Assembly: GCF_900130055.1 (NCBI RefSeq)
Contig: NZ_FQXU01000021.1
Span: 1-46,705, forward strand
From: Clostridium intestinale DSM 6191
Lineage (GTDB): Bacteria > Bacillota > Clostridia > Clostridiales > Clostridiaceae
DNA: 46,705 nucleotides
Direction: 5' to 3'
The first letter of the stretch is position 1. Each line of letters opens with the position of its first letter. This document shows positions 1 through 7,699 of the stretch, piece after piece. The translations under genes were made by a program, and so were the position numbers. The notes under the pieces are model-generated. The model made no database searches. It was not told where the DNA came from and saw only the letters and a program-made list of their open reading frames with translations.

Positions 1-131
1 CCACCTCAAGATAAGATTTCCCATAGAGTAATCTAGTAAGATCCCTTGAAGAACACAAGGTTGATAGGTGAGGGGTGTAAGTGTGGTAACATATTTAGCT
101 GACTCATACTAATAGATCGAGGGCTTGACCA
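1..131 (+). rRNA. 23S ribosomal RNA, 3' end (partial)
   Basis: The window opens inside a 23S rRNA gene. The last ~130 bases match the conserved 3' end of 23S, including the stretch reading GGTGAGGGGTGTAAG and the terminal GACTCATACTAATAGATCGA followed by GGGCTTGACC. A 5S gene follows about 70 bases downstream, as expected for an rrn operon. The exact 3' end is set by analogy (within a few bases). The rest of the gene lies outside the window. Confidence 0.95.
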
Positions 132-178
132 ATAAGTTAACTGGAATATATATTATTAAATGAACTTACGTGCAATTT

Positions 179-199
179 TGAAAGAACAAAATTCTTTCA
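179..199 (+). other. Hairpin in the 23S-5S spacer
   Basis: TGAAAGAA (179-186) and TTCTTTCA (192-199) form an 8-bp stem around a five-base A-rich loop in the 23S-5S spacer. It is not followed by a clean T-tract, so it reads better as a processing structure in the rRNA precursor than as a terminator. This role is inferred from its position. Confidence 0.4.
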
Positions 200-203
200 T
201 AAT

Positions 204-325
204 ATATTTGGTGATAATGGCATAAAGGTAACACCCCTTCCCATTCCGAACAGGATCGTTAAGCTTTATTACGCCGATGGTACTGCATGGGAGACTGTGT
301 GGGAGAGTAGGAAGTCGCCAAATAT
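204..325 (+). rRNA. rrf: 5S ribosomal RNA
   Basis: About 120 bases with 5S hallmarks: CCCATTCCGAACAGGATC, GTTAAGC, ACGCCGATGGTACT and GGGAGAGTAGGA, closed by the terminal pairing ATATTTGG / CCAAATAT. It sits between the 23S end and a tRNA in the usual rrn order. It is slightly divergent from typical clostridial 5S in the loop B/C region (AACAGGATCGTTAAGC), but the paired framework looks intact. Confidence 0.95.
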
Positions 326-328
326 TAT

Positions 329-404
329 GGTTCACTAGCTCAGTCGGTAGAGCACATGACTTTTAATCATGGTGTCCGGGGTTCGATTCCCCGGTGAGCC
401 ACCA
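329..404 (+). tRNA. tRNA-Lys (anticodon TTT)
   Basis: A 76-base cloverleaf with encoded CCA. The acceptor arms GGTTCAC / GTGAGCC pair with one T-G wobble; the anticodon stem CATGA/TCATG carries loop CTTTTAA (anticodon TTT, Lys); the T arm is CCGGGGTTCGATTCCCCGG. It lies three bases after the 5S gene, so it is probably co-transcribed with the rrn operon. A near-identical copy is at 7700-7775. Confidence 0.97.
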
Positions 405-406
405 AA

Positions 407-437
407 AGATTCTAGAATTTTCTAGGATCTTTTTTTA
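407..437 (+). terminator. Intrinsic terminator of the rrn-tRNA-Lys unit
   Basis: AGATTCTAGA (407-416) pairs with TCTAGGATCT (421-430), 10 bp with one wobble, followed directly by seven T residues. It starts three bases after the tRNA CCA end. Confidence 0.9.
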
Positions 438-611
438 TTTTAAAAAGTTTATAATAAAAGGATTGATTATTAGTTTATTTAATAAATTTTAAAAAATATA
501 GTTGTGTTTTATATGTTTACACTTTACAATTGACATTATAAGGTTTTAAAACAGGTATTAGTTGAATGAAGTTAAAGTCTTATATTATCATTTTAGTAAG
601 AAGGTGAATAT

Positions 612-1469
612 GTGAATAGCTCTTTAAAAGAAGATTGTGAAATAATTAAAGCATTTAATAACAACATAGTACTTGTTCAATCGGAAGGAAAAGAAAAAAT
701 GCTCTTTCAGAAGGGGATTGGATTTAGCAAAAGACCAGGAGATAAAGTACTTAAAGGAACAGAAATAGAAAAGATATTCATAATTGAAGATAAAGATAAT
801 ATAAGAAATTTTAAGACTTTAATAAGTAATTTAGAAGAAGAGTTTGTTGGTTTTTGTGAAGAGCTTATATTTTTTATATCTAAAGAATTAAATGAGGAGT
901 TAAGTGAAAATATACATATAGGATTAATAGATCACTTATTCTTCGCAATAAAAAGATTAAAAGGTAATGAAGAAATACAAAATCCATTTATAGCTGAAAT
1001 AGAGACTTTATACAATAAAGAGTTTACTTTAGCGCAACAGGTTGCAATAAAAATAGAAGAGTCTTTAGGTGTATATATACCTGATGGAGAGGCTGGATTT
1101 ATTGCCTTGCATATACATTCTGCAAGAAATAATGGTAAACTTTCTAATACTATTAAATATAGCTTTATAAGTAACACTATAATCGAATATATTGAGGATA
1201 CACTAGATATTGAAATAGATAAGAAATCATTAGACTATGCTCGATTTTTAACACATCTAAGATTTGCGATAGAAAGAATAAGAACTAATACACCTATAAC
1301 AAATGATTTTATAGATGTCATAAAGCGTAAATATCGTAAATCATATAATATTGCTAAGTATGTTGCAGAAATATTAAAAGAAAATTTAGATGATGTGGAT
1401 GTAGTTGAAGATGAAATAGCCTATTTAGCTATGCATATAGAAAGGTTTAGAGTTTCTCTATCAAAATAA
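612..1469 (+). CDS. PTS transcription antiterminator, BglG/GlcT family
   Basis: An RNA-binding antiterminator that, in this family, binds a ribonucleic antiterminator (RAT) in target leaders and is controlled by PTS phosphorylation. The 285-residue product has an N-terminal CAT RNA-binding domain (about 1-60, with the GKEKMLFQKGIGFSKRPGD stretch) and two PRD domains. PRD1 has His102, His108, His167 and His169; PRD2 has His215 and His275, the usual phosphorylation positions. The start is GTG at 612: AAGGTG lies six bases before it, and the nearby ATG at 610 is followed at once by a stop. Its targets are visible downstream: RAT-terminator leaders before both the EIIA gene (minus) and the EIICB gene (plus). 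Because those genes are of the glucose/GlcNAc class, GlcT is the best functional analogy; LicT-like specificity cannot be excluded. Confidence 0.88.
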   Translation: MNSSLKEDCEIIKAFNNNIVLVQSEGKEKMLFQKGIGFSKRPGDKVLKGTEIEKIFIIEDKDNIRNFKTLISNLEEEFVGFCEELIFFISKELNEELSENIHIGLIDHLFFAIKRLKGNEEIQNPFIAEIETLYNKEFTLAQQVAIKIEESLGVYIPDGEAGFIALHIHSARNNGKLSNTIKYSFISNTIIEYIEDTLDIEIDKKSLDYARFLTHLRFAIERIRTNTPITNDFIDVIKRKYRKSYNIAKYVAEILKENLDDVDVVEDEIAYLAMHIERFRVSLSK

Positions 1470-1495
1470 AAAGGTGCTAAGATTTAGCACCTTTT
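1469..1495. terminator. Bidirectional terminator between antiterminator and EIIA genes
   Basis: AAAAGGTGCTAA (1469-1480) and TTAGCACCTTTT (1484-1495) form a perfect 12-bp stem with a GAT loop, A-rich on one side and T-rich on the other. It serves two convergent genes that end within a few bases of it. Confidence 0.9.
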
Positions 1496-1496
1496 C

Positions 1497-1976
1497 TTAT
1501 TTTGTTTTATAAGTTAAAATAGTATCTTTTCCCGCTTCTACAGATTGACCTATAGAAGGATTAAGTGACTTTACAGAATCCATATTTGTAATAACTATAG
1601 GAGTTACTAATGGTAAATTTTTTGATTTTATGAATTCTCTATCTATTTTTAAAAGAGGAGTTCCAGCTTTAACCTTTGCACCTTGTTCACATAGAAGCTC
1701 AAAACCTTCTCCATCTAAAGAAACTGTATCCATGCCAATATGAATTAATAATTCTATTCCATTGGATAAAGTCATAGCTAGAGCATGTTTAGTTTTAAAT
1801 ACTAGAGTTAATTCTCCATCAGCTGGAGCTACTACTAAGTCTCCTGTTGGGTCTATTGCTATACCATCACCAGTCATTTTTTCTGCGAAAACTGGATCTG
1901 GTACAGCGGAAAGATCTACAGTTTTACCTGAAATAGGAGCTACAAGTTTTAATTCTTTACTAAATAATCCAAACAT
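1497..1976 (-). CDS. crr: PTS glucose-type EIIA component (Crr-like)
   Basis: Soluble phosphocarrier that accepts phosphate from HPr and passes it to an EIIB domain. The 159 residues match the usual EIIA(Glc) length. The accessory His64 (KTKHALAMTL) and the active-site His79 in LLIHIGMDTV are present, and the PDPVFAEKMTGDGIAIDP segment is typical. The plus-strand EIICB nearby has no EIIA domain, so this protein is its likely partner. The ATG at 1976 is the only possible start, since a stop precedes it in frame, but it lacks a normal ribosome site. The purine-rich GAAAGGA is about 45 bases upstream (2022-2028), with a small hairpin (1986-1991 with 2005-2010) between. Expression is probably under RAT antitermination. 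Confidence 0.93.
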   Translation of the reverse strand: MFGLFSKELKLVAPISGKTVDLSAVPDPVFAEKMTGDGIAIDPTGDLVVAPADGELTLVFKTKHALAMTLSNGIELLIHIGMDTVSLDGEGFELLCEQGAKVKAGTPLLKIDREFIKSKNLPLVTPIVITNMDSVKSLNPSIGQSVEAGKDTILTYKTK

Positions 1977-2120
1977 AAATATTAACTAATTATTTTATAA
2001 AAACAATTAGTACAGTTCACTTCCTTTCAATTACTAATTTAAATATACATGTTAAATGAGGTGTAATCTAATAAGCATTCTTTAAATAGTTCTTATAAAT
2101 TTACACAACCTATTAAAAAA

Positions 2121-2163
2121 AGGCATAAGTTTAATACTAAACTTATGCCTGATTAACAGTTAC
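2121..2163 (-). promoter_or_regulatory. RAT antiterminator overlapping leader terminator (EIIA gene)
   Basis: On the minus strand, GTAACTGTTAATCAGGCATA (within 2142-2163) resembles the GlcT-type RAT core (GTTACTGAT...CAGGCATGAG in Bacillus ptsG, from memory). Its 3' part is shared with a perfect 13-bp terminator stem (2121-2133 with 2138-2150) followed on that strand by a run of T. The overlap makes the two structures mutually exclusive, as in BglG-family control. It sits in the leader of the EIIA gene, downstream of a consensus promoter. Confidence 0.85.
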
Positions 2164-2175
2164 ATGTTCAATGTA

Positions 2176-2204
2176 ATTATATACACTGATATATATTTTG
2201 TCAA
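2176..2204 (-). promoter_or_regulatory. Promoter of the EIIA gene
   Basis: Minus strand: -35 TTGACA (2199-2204), 17-base spacer, -10 TATAAT (2176-2181). Both hexamers are perfect sigma-A consensus. Strong initiation with downstream RAT control fits an antitermination-regulated gene. Confidence 0.9.
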
Positions 2205-2257
2205 TCAATAGTAATTTGTATAAAAATAAAAATTTAAAAAATAATTTAATGTAACCG

Positions 2258-2286
2258 TTGACTAATAAAAAATAATAGTATATACT
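2258..2286 (+). promoter_or_regulatory. Promoter of the EIICB gene
   Basis: -35 TTGACT (2258-2263), 17-base spacer, -10 TATACT (2281-2286). It is arranged back-to-back with the EIIA promoter, the two -35 boxes lying about 53 bases apart. Confidence 0.88.
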
Positions 2287-2317
2287 TGTCTTGTAATTAA
2301 TAAGTAACTGATACAGC

Positions 2318-2386
2318 GTGTAACTAGTATAGGGCATTAGCTGGAAAGAGTATATTATGTGTATATTCTTTTCCAGCTTTTTTATT
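2318..2386 (+). promoter_or_regulatory. RAT antiterminator overlapping leader terminator (EIICB gene)
   Basis: GTGTAACTAGTATAGGGCAT (from 2318) resembles the RAT core and matches the minus-strand RAT in GTAACT and GGCAT. It runs into a terminator: AGCTGGAAA... (2339-2355) pairs with the reverse-complementary arm at 2361-2378, followed by a T-rich tract to about 2386. The competing structures imply that full-length mRNA needs the antiterminator protein. Confidence 0.83.
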
Positions 2387-2445
2387 TGCAATTATTTATG
2401 ATAATTTGCTGATATCAGTAAAAACTATATTCAGGAGGGATTTAT

Positions 2446-3930
2446 ATGTCAAAAGGAAACAACAGAGTATTAGCTTTCTTACAAAAGATAGGTAAAGCAC
2501 TAATGACTCCAGTAGCAGTAATGCCAGCTGCCGCTATACTATTAAGATTAGGTCAAAATGATGTATGGACATGGACTGGTAATAAGTACTTAATGGAAAA
2601 AGGTATTCCAATAATAGCTCAAGCTGGAGATGCTATTTTTGGTACTTTATATTTAGGTAAAGGTGATGGGGCAACACCTATTTCGATACTGGGGTTATTA
2701 TTTGCAGTAGGTATTGCAATTGGTTTAGCTGAAGAAAATAATGGAGTAGCGGCACTATCAGCAACAGTAGGATTTTTAGTATTACAAAAGGTTGCATCAG
2801 CTATTAACCCAACTATAAACATGGGAGTATTTGCAGGATTTATAGCAGGTATATTAGCAGGTATATTATATAATAAATTTAAAGATATTCAACTTCCACA
2901 GTTTTTAGGATTTTTTGCCGGTAAAAGGTTTGTACCTATAGCGACATCTTTCATTATGATCGCGTTAGGTGTATTAGCAGGTTATGTATGGCCAGCTATC
3001 CAAACAGGATTAGATTCATTTGGAAACTTCGTTGCTGATTCAGGTTCAGCAGGAACATTTGGATTTGGACTATTAAACAGATTACTAATACCATTTGGAT
3101 TACATCACGTAATGAACTCTATATTCTGGTTTACATTTGGAACATTCACTAATGCAGCTGGTGAAATAGTTAGAGGAGACTTAACTAGATACTTTGCAGG
3201 AGATCCAGCTTCTGGAGCATTTATGACTGGATTTTTCCCAATAATGATGTTTGGTCTTCCAGCAGCTTGTTTAGCAATGATAACAGCAGCTAAAAAAGAA
3301 AAGAAAAAAGAAGTTACAGGAATGCTTTTAGGAATAGCATTTACATCATTCTTAACAGGTATTACTGAACCAATAGAATTCTTATTTATGTTCTTAGCTC
3401 CAGTATTATATGGAATACATGCAGTTTTAACTGGTATAGCAGGAGCAGTAACATATGCTCTAAACATGAAATTAGGATTTGGATTCTCAGCAGGATTTAT
3501 AGATTATGCATTAAACTTTAGCAAATCTAATACAAGTAATCCATTAGGATTAGCACTGGTTGGTTTAGTATTTGGAGCTATATACTACTTCGTATTCTTA
3601 TTCTACATTAAGAAATTTGATGTAAAAACTCCAGGTAGAGAAGATGATGATGAAGTTGAGATTGAAGTAAAGGCATCAACAAAATCTTCTGATTTAGCAG
3701 GTAAAGCTAAAGGAATACTTGAAGCAATAGGCGGAAAAGAAAATATACAAACAATAGATGCTTGTGTAACAAGAATAAGATTATCTTTAAATGACGGAAA
3801 TAAGATAAATGAGAGAGAACTTAAGAAGTTAGGTGCTTCAGGAGTAATGAAGATGGGCGAAGGTAACTACCAAATAGTAGTAGGTACTTTAGCAGATCCA
3901 ATAGTTAGTCAAATGAAAAAATTATTATAA
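2446..3930 (+). CDS. nagE: PTS EIICB permease, NagE-like (N-acetylglucosamine/glucose class)
   Basis: Membrane permease that imports and phosphorylates a sugar using phosphate from EIIA. The first ~390 residues form the EIIC channel, with many hydrophobic helices and the conserved TGITEPIEFLFMFLAP region. A KTPGRED linker leads to a C-terminal EIIB domain with the phospho-cysteine Cys440 in DACVTRIRL. The FPIMMFGLPAA and GFSAGFIDYAL stretches resemble NagE more than PtsG, so GlcNAc is the favoured substrate; glucose remains possible. There is no EIIA domain; the divergent EIIA gene should supply it. The 494-residue length fits a two-domain enzyme. Start ATG has CAGGAGGG nine bases upstream. 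Confidence 0.9.
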   Translation: MSKGNNRVLAFLQKIGKALMTPVAVMPAAAILLRLGQNDVWTWTGNKYLMEKGIPIIAQAGDAIFGTLYLGKGDGATPISILGLLFAVGIAIGLAEENNGVAALSATVGFLVLQKVASAINPTINMGVFAGFIAGILAGILYNKFKDIQLPQFLGFFAGKRFVPIATSFIMIALGVLAGYVWPAIQTGLDSFGNFVADSGSAGTFGFGLLNRLLIPFGLHHVMNSIFWFTFGTFTNAAGEIVRGDLTRYFAGDPASGAFMTGFFPIMMFGLPAACLAMITAAKKEKKKEVTGMLLGIAFTSFLTGITEPIEFLFMFLAPVLYGIHAVLTGIAGAVTYALNMKLGFGFSAGFIDYALNFSKSNTSNPLGLALVGLVFGAIYYFVFLFYIKKFDVKTPGREDDDEVEIEVKASTKSSDLAGKAKGILEAIGGKENIQTIDACVTRIRLSLNDGNKINERELKKLGASGVMKMGEGNYQIVVGTLADPIVSQMKKLL

Positions 3931-3943
3931 GTAATATATTAAG

Positions 3944-3970
3944 AGGCTAGGAAATTTCCTAGCCTTTACT
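3944..3970. terminator. Terminator between convergent nagE and asnB
   Basis: A perfect 22-base palindrome, AGGCTAGGAAA (3944-3954) with TTTCCTAGCCT (3955-3965), followed by TTACTTTTAT. The T-tract is imperfect, and four unpaired bases would be needed for the loop. It probably serves nagE and perhaps asnB. Confidence 0.7.
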
Positions 3971-3971
3971 T

Positions 3972-5813
3972 TTATATTTTAATATTAACATTATAAATAT
4001 CAAGCCACATATTTAATTGAATCAAATAAGCTATAAATTGAGGACCCATCATAAGCTGACCATACCAAGGAATTTTATATGATTCTCCTTTACTATCCAC
4101 AATTTGCTGTATTTTTGTTTTATCAACAATTTCGAGTATAGGTGAAGATGGATTATTTAAAATCTTGTTCATCTCTTTGCATACAGCTTCAGTATAAATA
4201 GGATGATAGGTTTTTGGGTAAGGGCTTTTCTTTCTTTCAACAATTTCTTTCGGCAATATATTTTTTAATGAGCTTCTTAATAGACCCTTTTCACGTCCAT
4301 GTAGGAATTTGATTTTTGAAGGAATATTAAATGCATATTGAACTAGTCTAGGGTCAGCAAAAGGAACTCTAACTTCAAGAGAGTTAGACATGCTCATTCT
4401 ATCTTTTCTGTTTAATAAGTTTACCATAAACCACTTTATATTAAGATAAAATAATTCTCTCATTCTATGCTCATAACTATTTTCATTATCCAAATGAGGG
4501 ACTTTAGCTAAAGAAGCATTATAATGATAATTTACCATTTCTTCTATCTTTAAATTTTTCATATTTGGACTTAAAATATCAAGTCTATTTGAAGTGAATC
4601 TAGACCAAGGAAAGGTATTGGCTTTATACATGTCTTTATTTGTAAACCAAGGATAACCACCAAATATCTCATCTGCACATTCACCAGATAGGGCAACTAC
4701 GTAATCTTTTCTTATTTCTTTACAAGCCAAGAAAAGAGATGAATCTATATCTGCCATACCAGGTAAATCTTTTGCAATTAAAGCATCCTTTAAATAACTT
4801 ACTAAATCTATATTTTTTATCATTATTGTTTTATGATTGCTATCTATATATTTAGATGTGAATAAAGCCCATTCCTCATCAGAGGTTGGTTGAAAAAGAG
4901 AAGCTTTAAAATAGTTTTCATTATCCTCAAAGTCAATTGAGTAGGTAGTTAATTTTTTACCTTTGTCTTTAAAGTTTTTTGATGCTACTGCAGCTATAGC
5001 AGAGGAGTCTAATCCTCCAGATAAAAAGGTACATAAAGGAACATCACCTACAAGTTGTCTACTAATTGCATCAACTAATAAAGACTCTAAATGTTCAACA
5101 GCTTCATCTTCGTTTTCGGTGTATTCCTCTGCCTTAAGAGTCCAATATTCTTTTAAATTAAATTCTTTAGGAGAAAAGGTTATAAAATTTCCAGGCGGAA
5201 CTTCATCTATATCATTAAATATACCACTACCTAGAGCTGTAGCAGGTCCAAGTGAAAGAAGTTCTGTAATTCCAGTTTCATCTACTAAAGTTGATATATA
5301 AGGATGAGCTAAGAGTGTTTTTATTTCAGAACCAAATATTAAAGAGTTTCCTTTAACTGAATAGAATAGGGGTTTAACACCTAACGGATCTCTAGCTAAA
5401 AATATTTCTTTAGTTTTTTTATTAAAAATACAGAATGCAAAAATTCCATTAAATTTATCTAAACAGTCTATACCCCAATGAATATATGAGGTTAAGAGAA
5501 CTTCTGTATCTGAATATGAATCAAATTTATATCCATAAGACAATAAATCTTTTCTTAGATCCTCTGTGTTATATAATTCACCATTATAAACTAAAACATA
5601 CTCATTTCCATTGATAACTTTAGTCATAGGTTGGCTACCGCCCTCTGGATCTACTACTACTAGACGTCTATGACCTAATAGTACATTTTCATTGGTATAA
5701 AAACCTCCACTATTTGGACCTCTGAGTTTAAGAGTATCCGTCATACTTTCAATTATATGATAAAAAGAAGATAAATCTTTAGAAAAATCAATCCAACCAG
5801 CTATTCCGCACAT
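3972..5813 (-). CDS. asnB: Asparagine synthetase (glutamine-hydrolysing)
   Basis: Converts aspartate, glutamine and ATP to asparagine. The N-terminal class II amidotransferase domain begins MCGIAGW, whose Cys2 is the glutamine-attacking nucleophile; the C-terminal synthetase domain has the PP-loop SGGLDS (265-270) and GECADEIFGGYPW. I start at ATG 5813 rather than the in-frame ATG two codons upstream: only this start leaves Cys at position 2 after Met removal, and GAGGT lies seven bases before it but only one base before the upstream ATG. Length 613 residues is normal. It stands alone, convergent with nagE. Confidence 0.95.
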   Translation of the reverse strand: MCGIAGWIDFSKDLSSFYHIIESMTDTLKLRGPNSGGFYTNENVLLGHRRLVVVDPEGGSQPMTKVINGNEYVLVYNGELYNTEDLRKDLLSYGYKFDSYSDTEVLLTSYIHWGIDCLDKFNGIFAFCIFNKKTKEIFLARDPLGVKPLFYSVKGNSLIFGSEIKTLLAHPYISTLVDETGITELLSLGPATALGSGIFNDIDEVPPGNFITFSPKEFNLKEYWTLKAEEYTENEDEAVEHLESLLVDAISRQLVGDVPLCTFLSGGLDSSAIAAVASKNFKDKGKKLTTYSIDFEDNENYFKASLFQPTSDEEWALFTSKYIDSNHKTIMIKNIDLVSYLKDALIAKDLPGMADIDSSLFLACKEIRKDYVVALSGECADEIFGGYPWFTNKDMYKANTFPWSRFTSNRLDILSPNMKNLKIEEMVNYHYNASLAKVPHLDNENSYEHRMRELFYLNIKWFMVNLLNRKDRMSMSNSLEVRVPFADPRLVQYAFNIPSKIKFLHGREKGLLRSSLKNILPKEIVERKKSPYPKTYHPIYTEAVCKEMNKILNNPSSPILEIVDKTKIQQIVDSKGESYKIPWYGQLMMGPQFIAYLIQLNMWLDIYNVNIKI

Positions 5814-5925
5814 AATCATTACCTCGCTATAAATTTAATATATTTTATTGTATAAGTTATACTATGAAATATTAAAAAATATAGTTACAAATGAATGTTT
5901 TACTGAGGATTTTAGTAAAGAGAAA

Positions 5926-5956
5926 AGGCTTTATAAAGAAAGTCTTTATAAAGCCT
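5926..5956 (-). terminator. Terminator of the Rrf2 regulator gene
   Basis: AGGCTTTATAAAG (5926-5938) and CTTTATAAAGCCT (5944-5956) make a perfect 13-bp stem; on the minus strand it is followed by TTTTCTCTTT. The stem overlaps the stop codon of the Rrf2 gene. Confidence 0.8.
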
Positions 5957-6392
5957 ATATACAGAAATCTGGTTCGATTTTAGATTTATACTCATCCACT
6001 AAATCTGCTAAAGTTATATTATCAACAACATTATCAACAGCGTCCCTCATCTTATTCCATATTCCTATAGTTACATAAATAGTAGCATTATCGGAATTAG
6101 GTTTGTTAGTTGGATTGTAATCTACTGGGTAAAAAGGACCTTCCAATACTCTCAGTAACATACCTATAGTTATATCTGATGGATCAGAAGCTAACATATA
6201 TCCGCCTTGAGATCCACGTACACTTCTAACATATCCAGATTTATTTAGTGGAGTTACTATCTGTTCCAGATATTTTTCAGAGATTTCTTGTCTTGCCGCA
6301 ATATCTTTTAATGGTACTAAATCTTGATTATAATGAATAGCTAAATCAATCATTAGCTGAACGCCGTATCTACCTTTTGTGGATATTTTCAC
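5955..6392 (-). CDS. Rrf2-family transcriptional regulator (CymR/IscR-like)
   Basis: A 145-residue winged-helix regulator with the family start MKISTKGRYGVQLMIDLA, the helix-turn-helix region around AARQEISEKYLEQIV, and the wing VRSVRGSQGGY. IscR-type proteins ligate an Fe-S cluster through three cysteines in the stretch after the wing; that stretch here (FYPVDYNPTNKPNSDN) has none, so it resembles CymR, a regulator of cysteine metabolism, more than IscR. I use GTG 6392 as start: AAGAGGTG (about 6399-6406) is correctly spaced for it, whereas a start three codons upstream would overlap that ribosome site. Target genes are not evident here. Confidence 0.88.
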   Translation of the reverse strand: MKISTKGRYGVQLMIDLAIHYNQDLVPLKDIAARQEISEKYLEQIVTPLNKSGYVRSVRGSQGGYMLASDPSDITIGMLLRVLEGPFYPVDYNPTNKPNSDNATIYVTIGIWNKMRDAVDNVVDNITLADLVDEYKSKIEPDFCI

Positions 6393-6689
6393 TACATACA
6401 CCTCTTTTGATTAAAAATTCTTTTCTCATTATAAGTTATTATAAAGCATATCAAGTTACTAGGCAATTATAATATTTATGTAAACTGACAAGGTATTTGT
6501 ACAATATAAAAAATAGTAATATTATTTTAGCTAAATTATAATAATATTATTGATAAAATTATAACTGTATTAAAATCCTATAGGAATTATATCAATTAAC
6601 TATTTTCATATAAAAATTAAAATAAATTGATATTCACAGATAATAGAATTTAGTATAATAAAAACTATAAAACTTAAGGAGGAAAATCA
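6393..6689. other. AT-rich intergenic region between Rrf2 gene and dehydrogenase
   Basis: About 300 bases between divergent genes. It holds a -10-like TATAAT at 6654-6659, about 30 bases before the dehydrogenase start, without a clear -35. I see no convincing Rex site, hairpin or small coding region. Confidence 0.5.
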
Positions 6690-7640
6690 ATGGGAATTAA
6701 ATCTAGAAAAGTAGCAATTGTAGGAACTGGATTAGTGGGATCTAGTATAGGATTTAGTTTGATTACTCAGGGTGTATGCGAAGAGATTCTTATGATAGAT
6801 ATCAATGAAGAAAAAGCACTTGGGGAAGCGATGGATTTAAATCACTGCATTGAGTATTTAGATCAACATACAAAAGTAAAAGTAGGAAGATATGAAGATT
6901 GTGGAGATGTTGATGCCATAATAATAACGGCTGGACCACCACCAAAGCCAGGAAAATCAAGACTCGATACCTTAGATGCATCAGCTAGAATAATGGAATC
7001 TATAATAACACCTATAATGGAAAGTGGATTTAGCGGTCATTTTATAATAATATCAAATCCTGTAGATATAATGGCTTATCATGTTTGGAAGTTATCAGGA
7101 TTACCTAAAAGTCATGTTATAGGTACTGGAACTTCAGTAGATTCAGCGAGATTGAAACACTTTATTGCAGATTTATTTGATGTTGATCCTAGAAGTGTTC
7201 AGGCATATTCTATGGGAGAACATGGTGACTCTCAAATGGTGCCTTGGTCACATGTATATATAGGTGGAAAGCCATTTAATAAAGTTATAAATGATAACAA
7301 ACATAGAGTTGGAGATATAGACTTAGATAAATTAGTATCAGATACAGCTAAAGCTGGATGGGAAGTATTTAATAGAAAAGGTACGACATATTATGGAATA
7401 GCTACTGCTGCAGTAGGTGTTTTAAAGGCTATATTTAATGATGAAAATAGAATTATACCCGTATCTACGCTATTAGAAGGTGAGTATGGATTTGATGGAG
7501 TTTTCGCAGGAGTACCAGCAGTATTAAATAGAAATGGAGTTAAAGAACTAGTTGAAATAGAGATGACAGAAGAGGAAAAAGTAAAATTTGATAAATCAGT
7601 TAACCTAATTAAAGATTACTGCAATACATTGAAATATTAA
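6690..7640 (+). CDS. ldh: L-lactate dehydrogenase family NAD-dependent 2-hydroxyacid dehydrogenase
   Basis: Lactate/malate dehydrogenase fold of 316 residues. The Rossmann motif GTGLVG spans residues 12-17 with Asp37 (LMIDIN) for NAD; the catalytic Asp151/Arg154 (SVDSAR) and His178 (GEHGDSQ) are in place, as is the mobile-loop Arg91. In lactate dehydrogenases the loop residue that selects the 2-oxo acid is Gln (Arg in malate dehydrogenases); aligning AGPPPKPGKSR with the Bacillus AGANQKPGETR puts Pro85 there. It probably reduces pyruvate or a bulkier 2-oxo acid; the substrate is uncertain. The start ATG has TAAGGAGG eight bases upstream. The gene stands alone, with a tRNA-Lys unit after it. 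Confidence 0.85.
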   Translation: MGIKSRKVAIVGTGLVGSSIGFSLITQGVCEEILMIDINEEKALGEAMDLNHCIEYLDQHTKVKVGRYEDCGDVDAIIITAGPPPKPGKSRLDTLDASARIMESIITPIMESGFSGHFIIISNPVDIMAYHVWKLSGLPKSHVIGTGTSVDSARLKHFIADLFDVDPRSVQAYSMGEHGDSQMVPWSHVYIGGKPFNKVINDNKHRVGDIDLDKLVSDTAKAGWEVFNRKGTTYYGIATAAVGVLKAIFNDENRIIPVSTLLEGEYGFDGVFAGVPAVLNRNGVKELVEIEMTEEEKVKFDKSVNLIKDYCNTLKY

Positions 7641-7646
7641 TTATTA

Positions 7647-7675
7647 TTGACAATAATAATTAAATAATATATAAT
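7647..7675 (+). promoter_or_regulatory. Promoter of the second tRNA-Lys
   Basis: TTGACA (7647-7652), 17-base spacer, TATAAT (7670-7675): a perfect sigma-A promoter. The -10 ends 24 bases before the tRNA, giving a leader of about 18 bases. Confidence 0.9.
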
Positions 7676-7699
7676 TTAAAATTGTGTTATGTAGTACGG

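Noticed and set aside
2143-2391. Minus-strand open frame across the nagE promoter and leader
   Set aside because: It runs through two promoters and two RAT-terminator structures and encodes a low-complexity, Tyr/Ile/Leu-rich string.
5848-6078. Plus-strand open frame of 76 codons overlapping the Rrf2 gene
   Set aside because: It lies opposite the 3' part of the Rrf2 gene and across its terminator; it has no convincing ribosome site and no recognisable domain.
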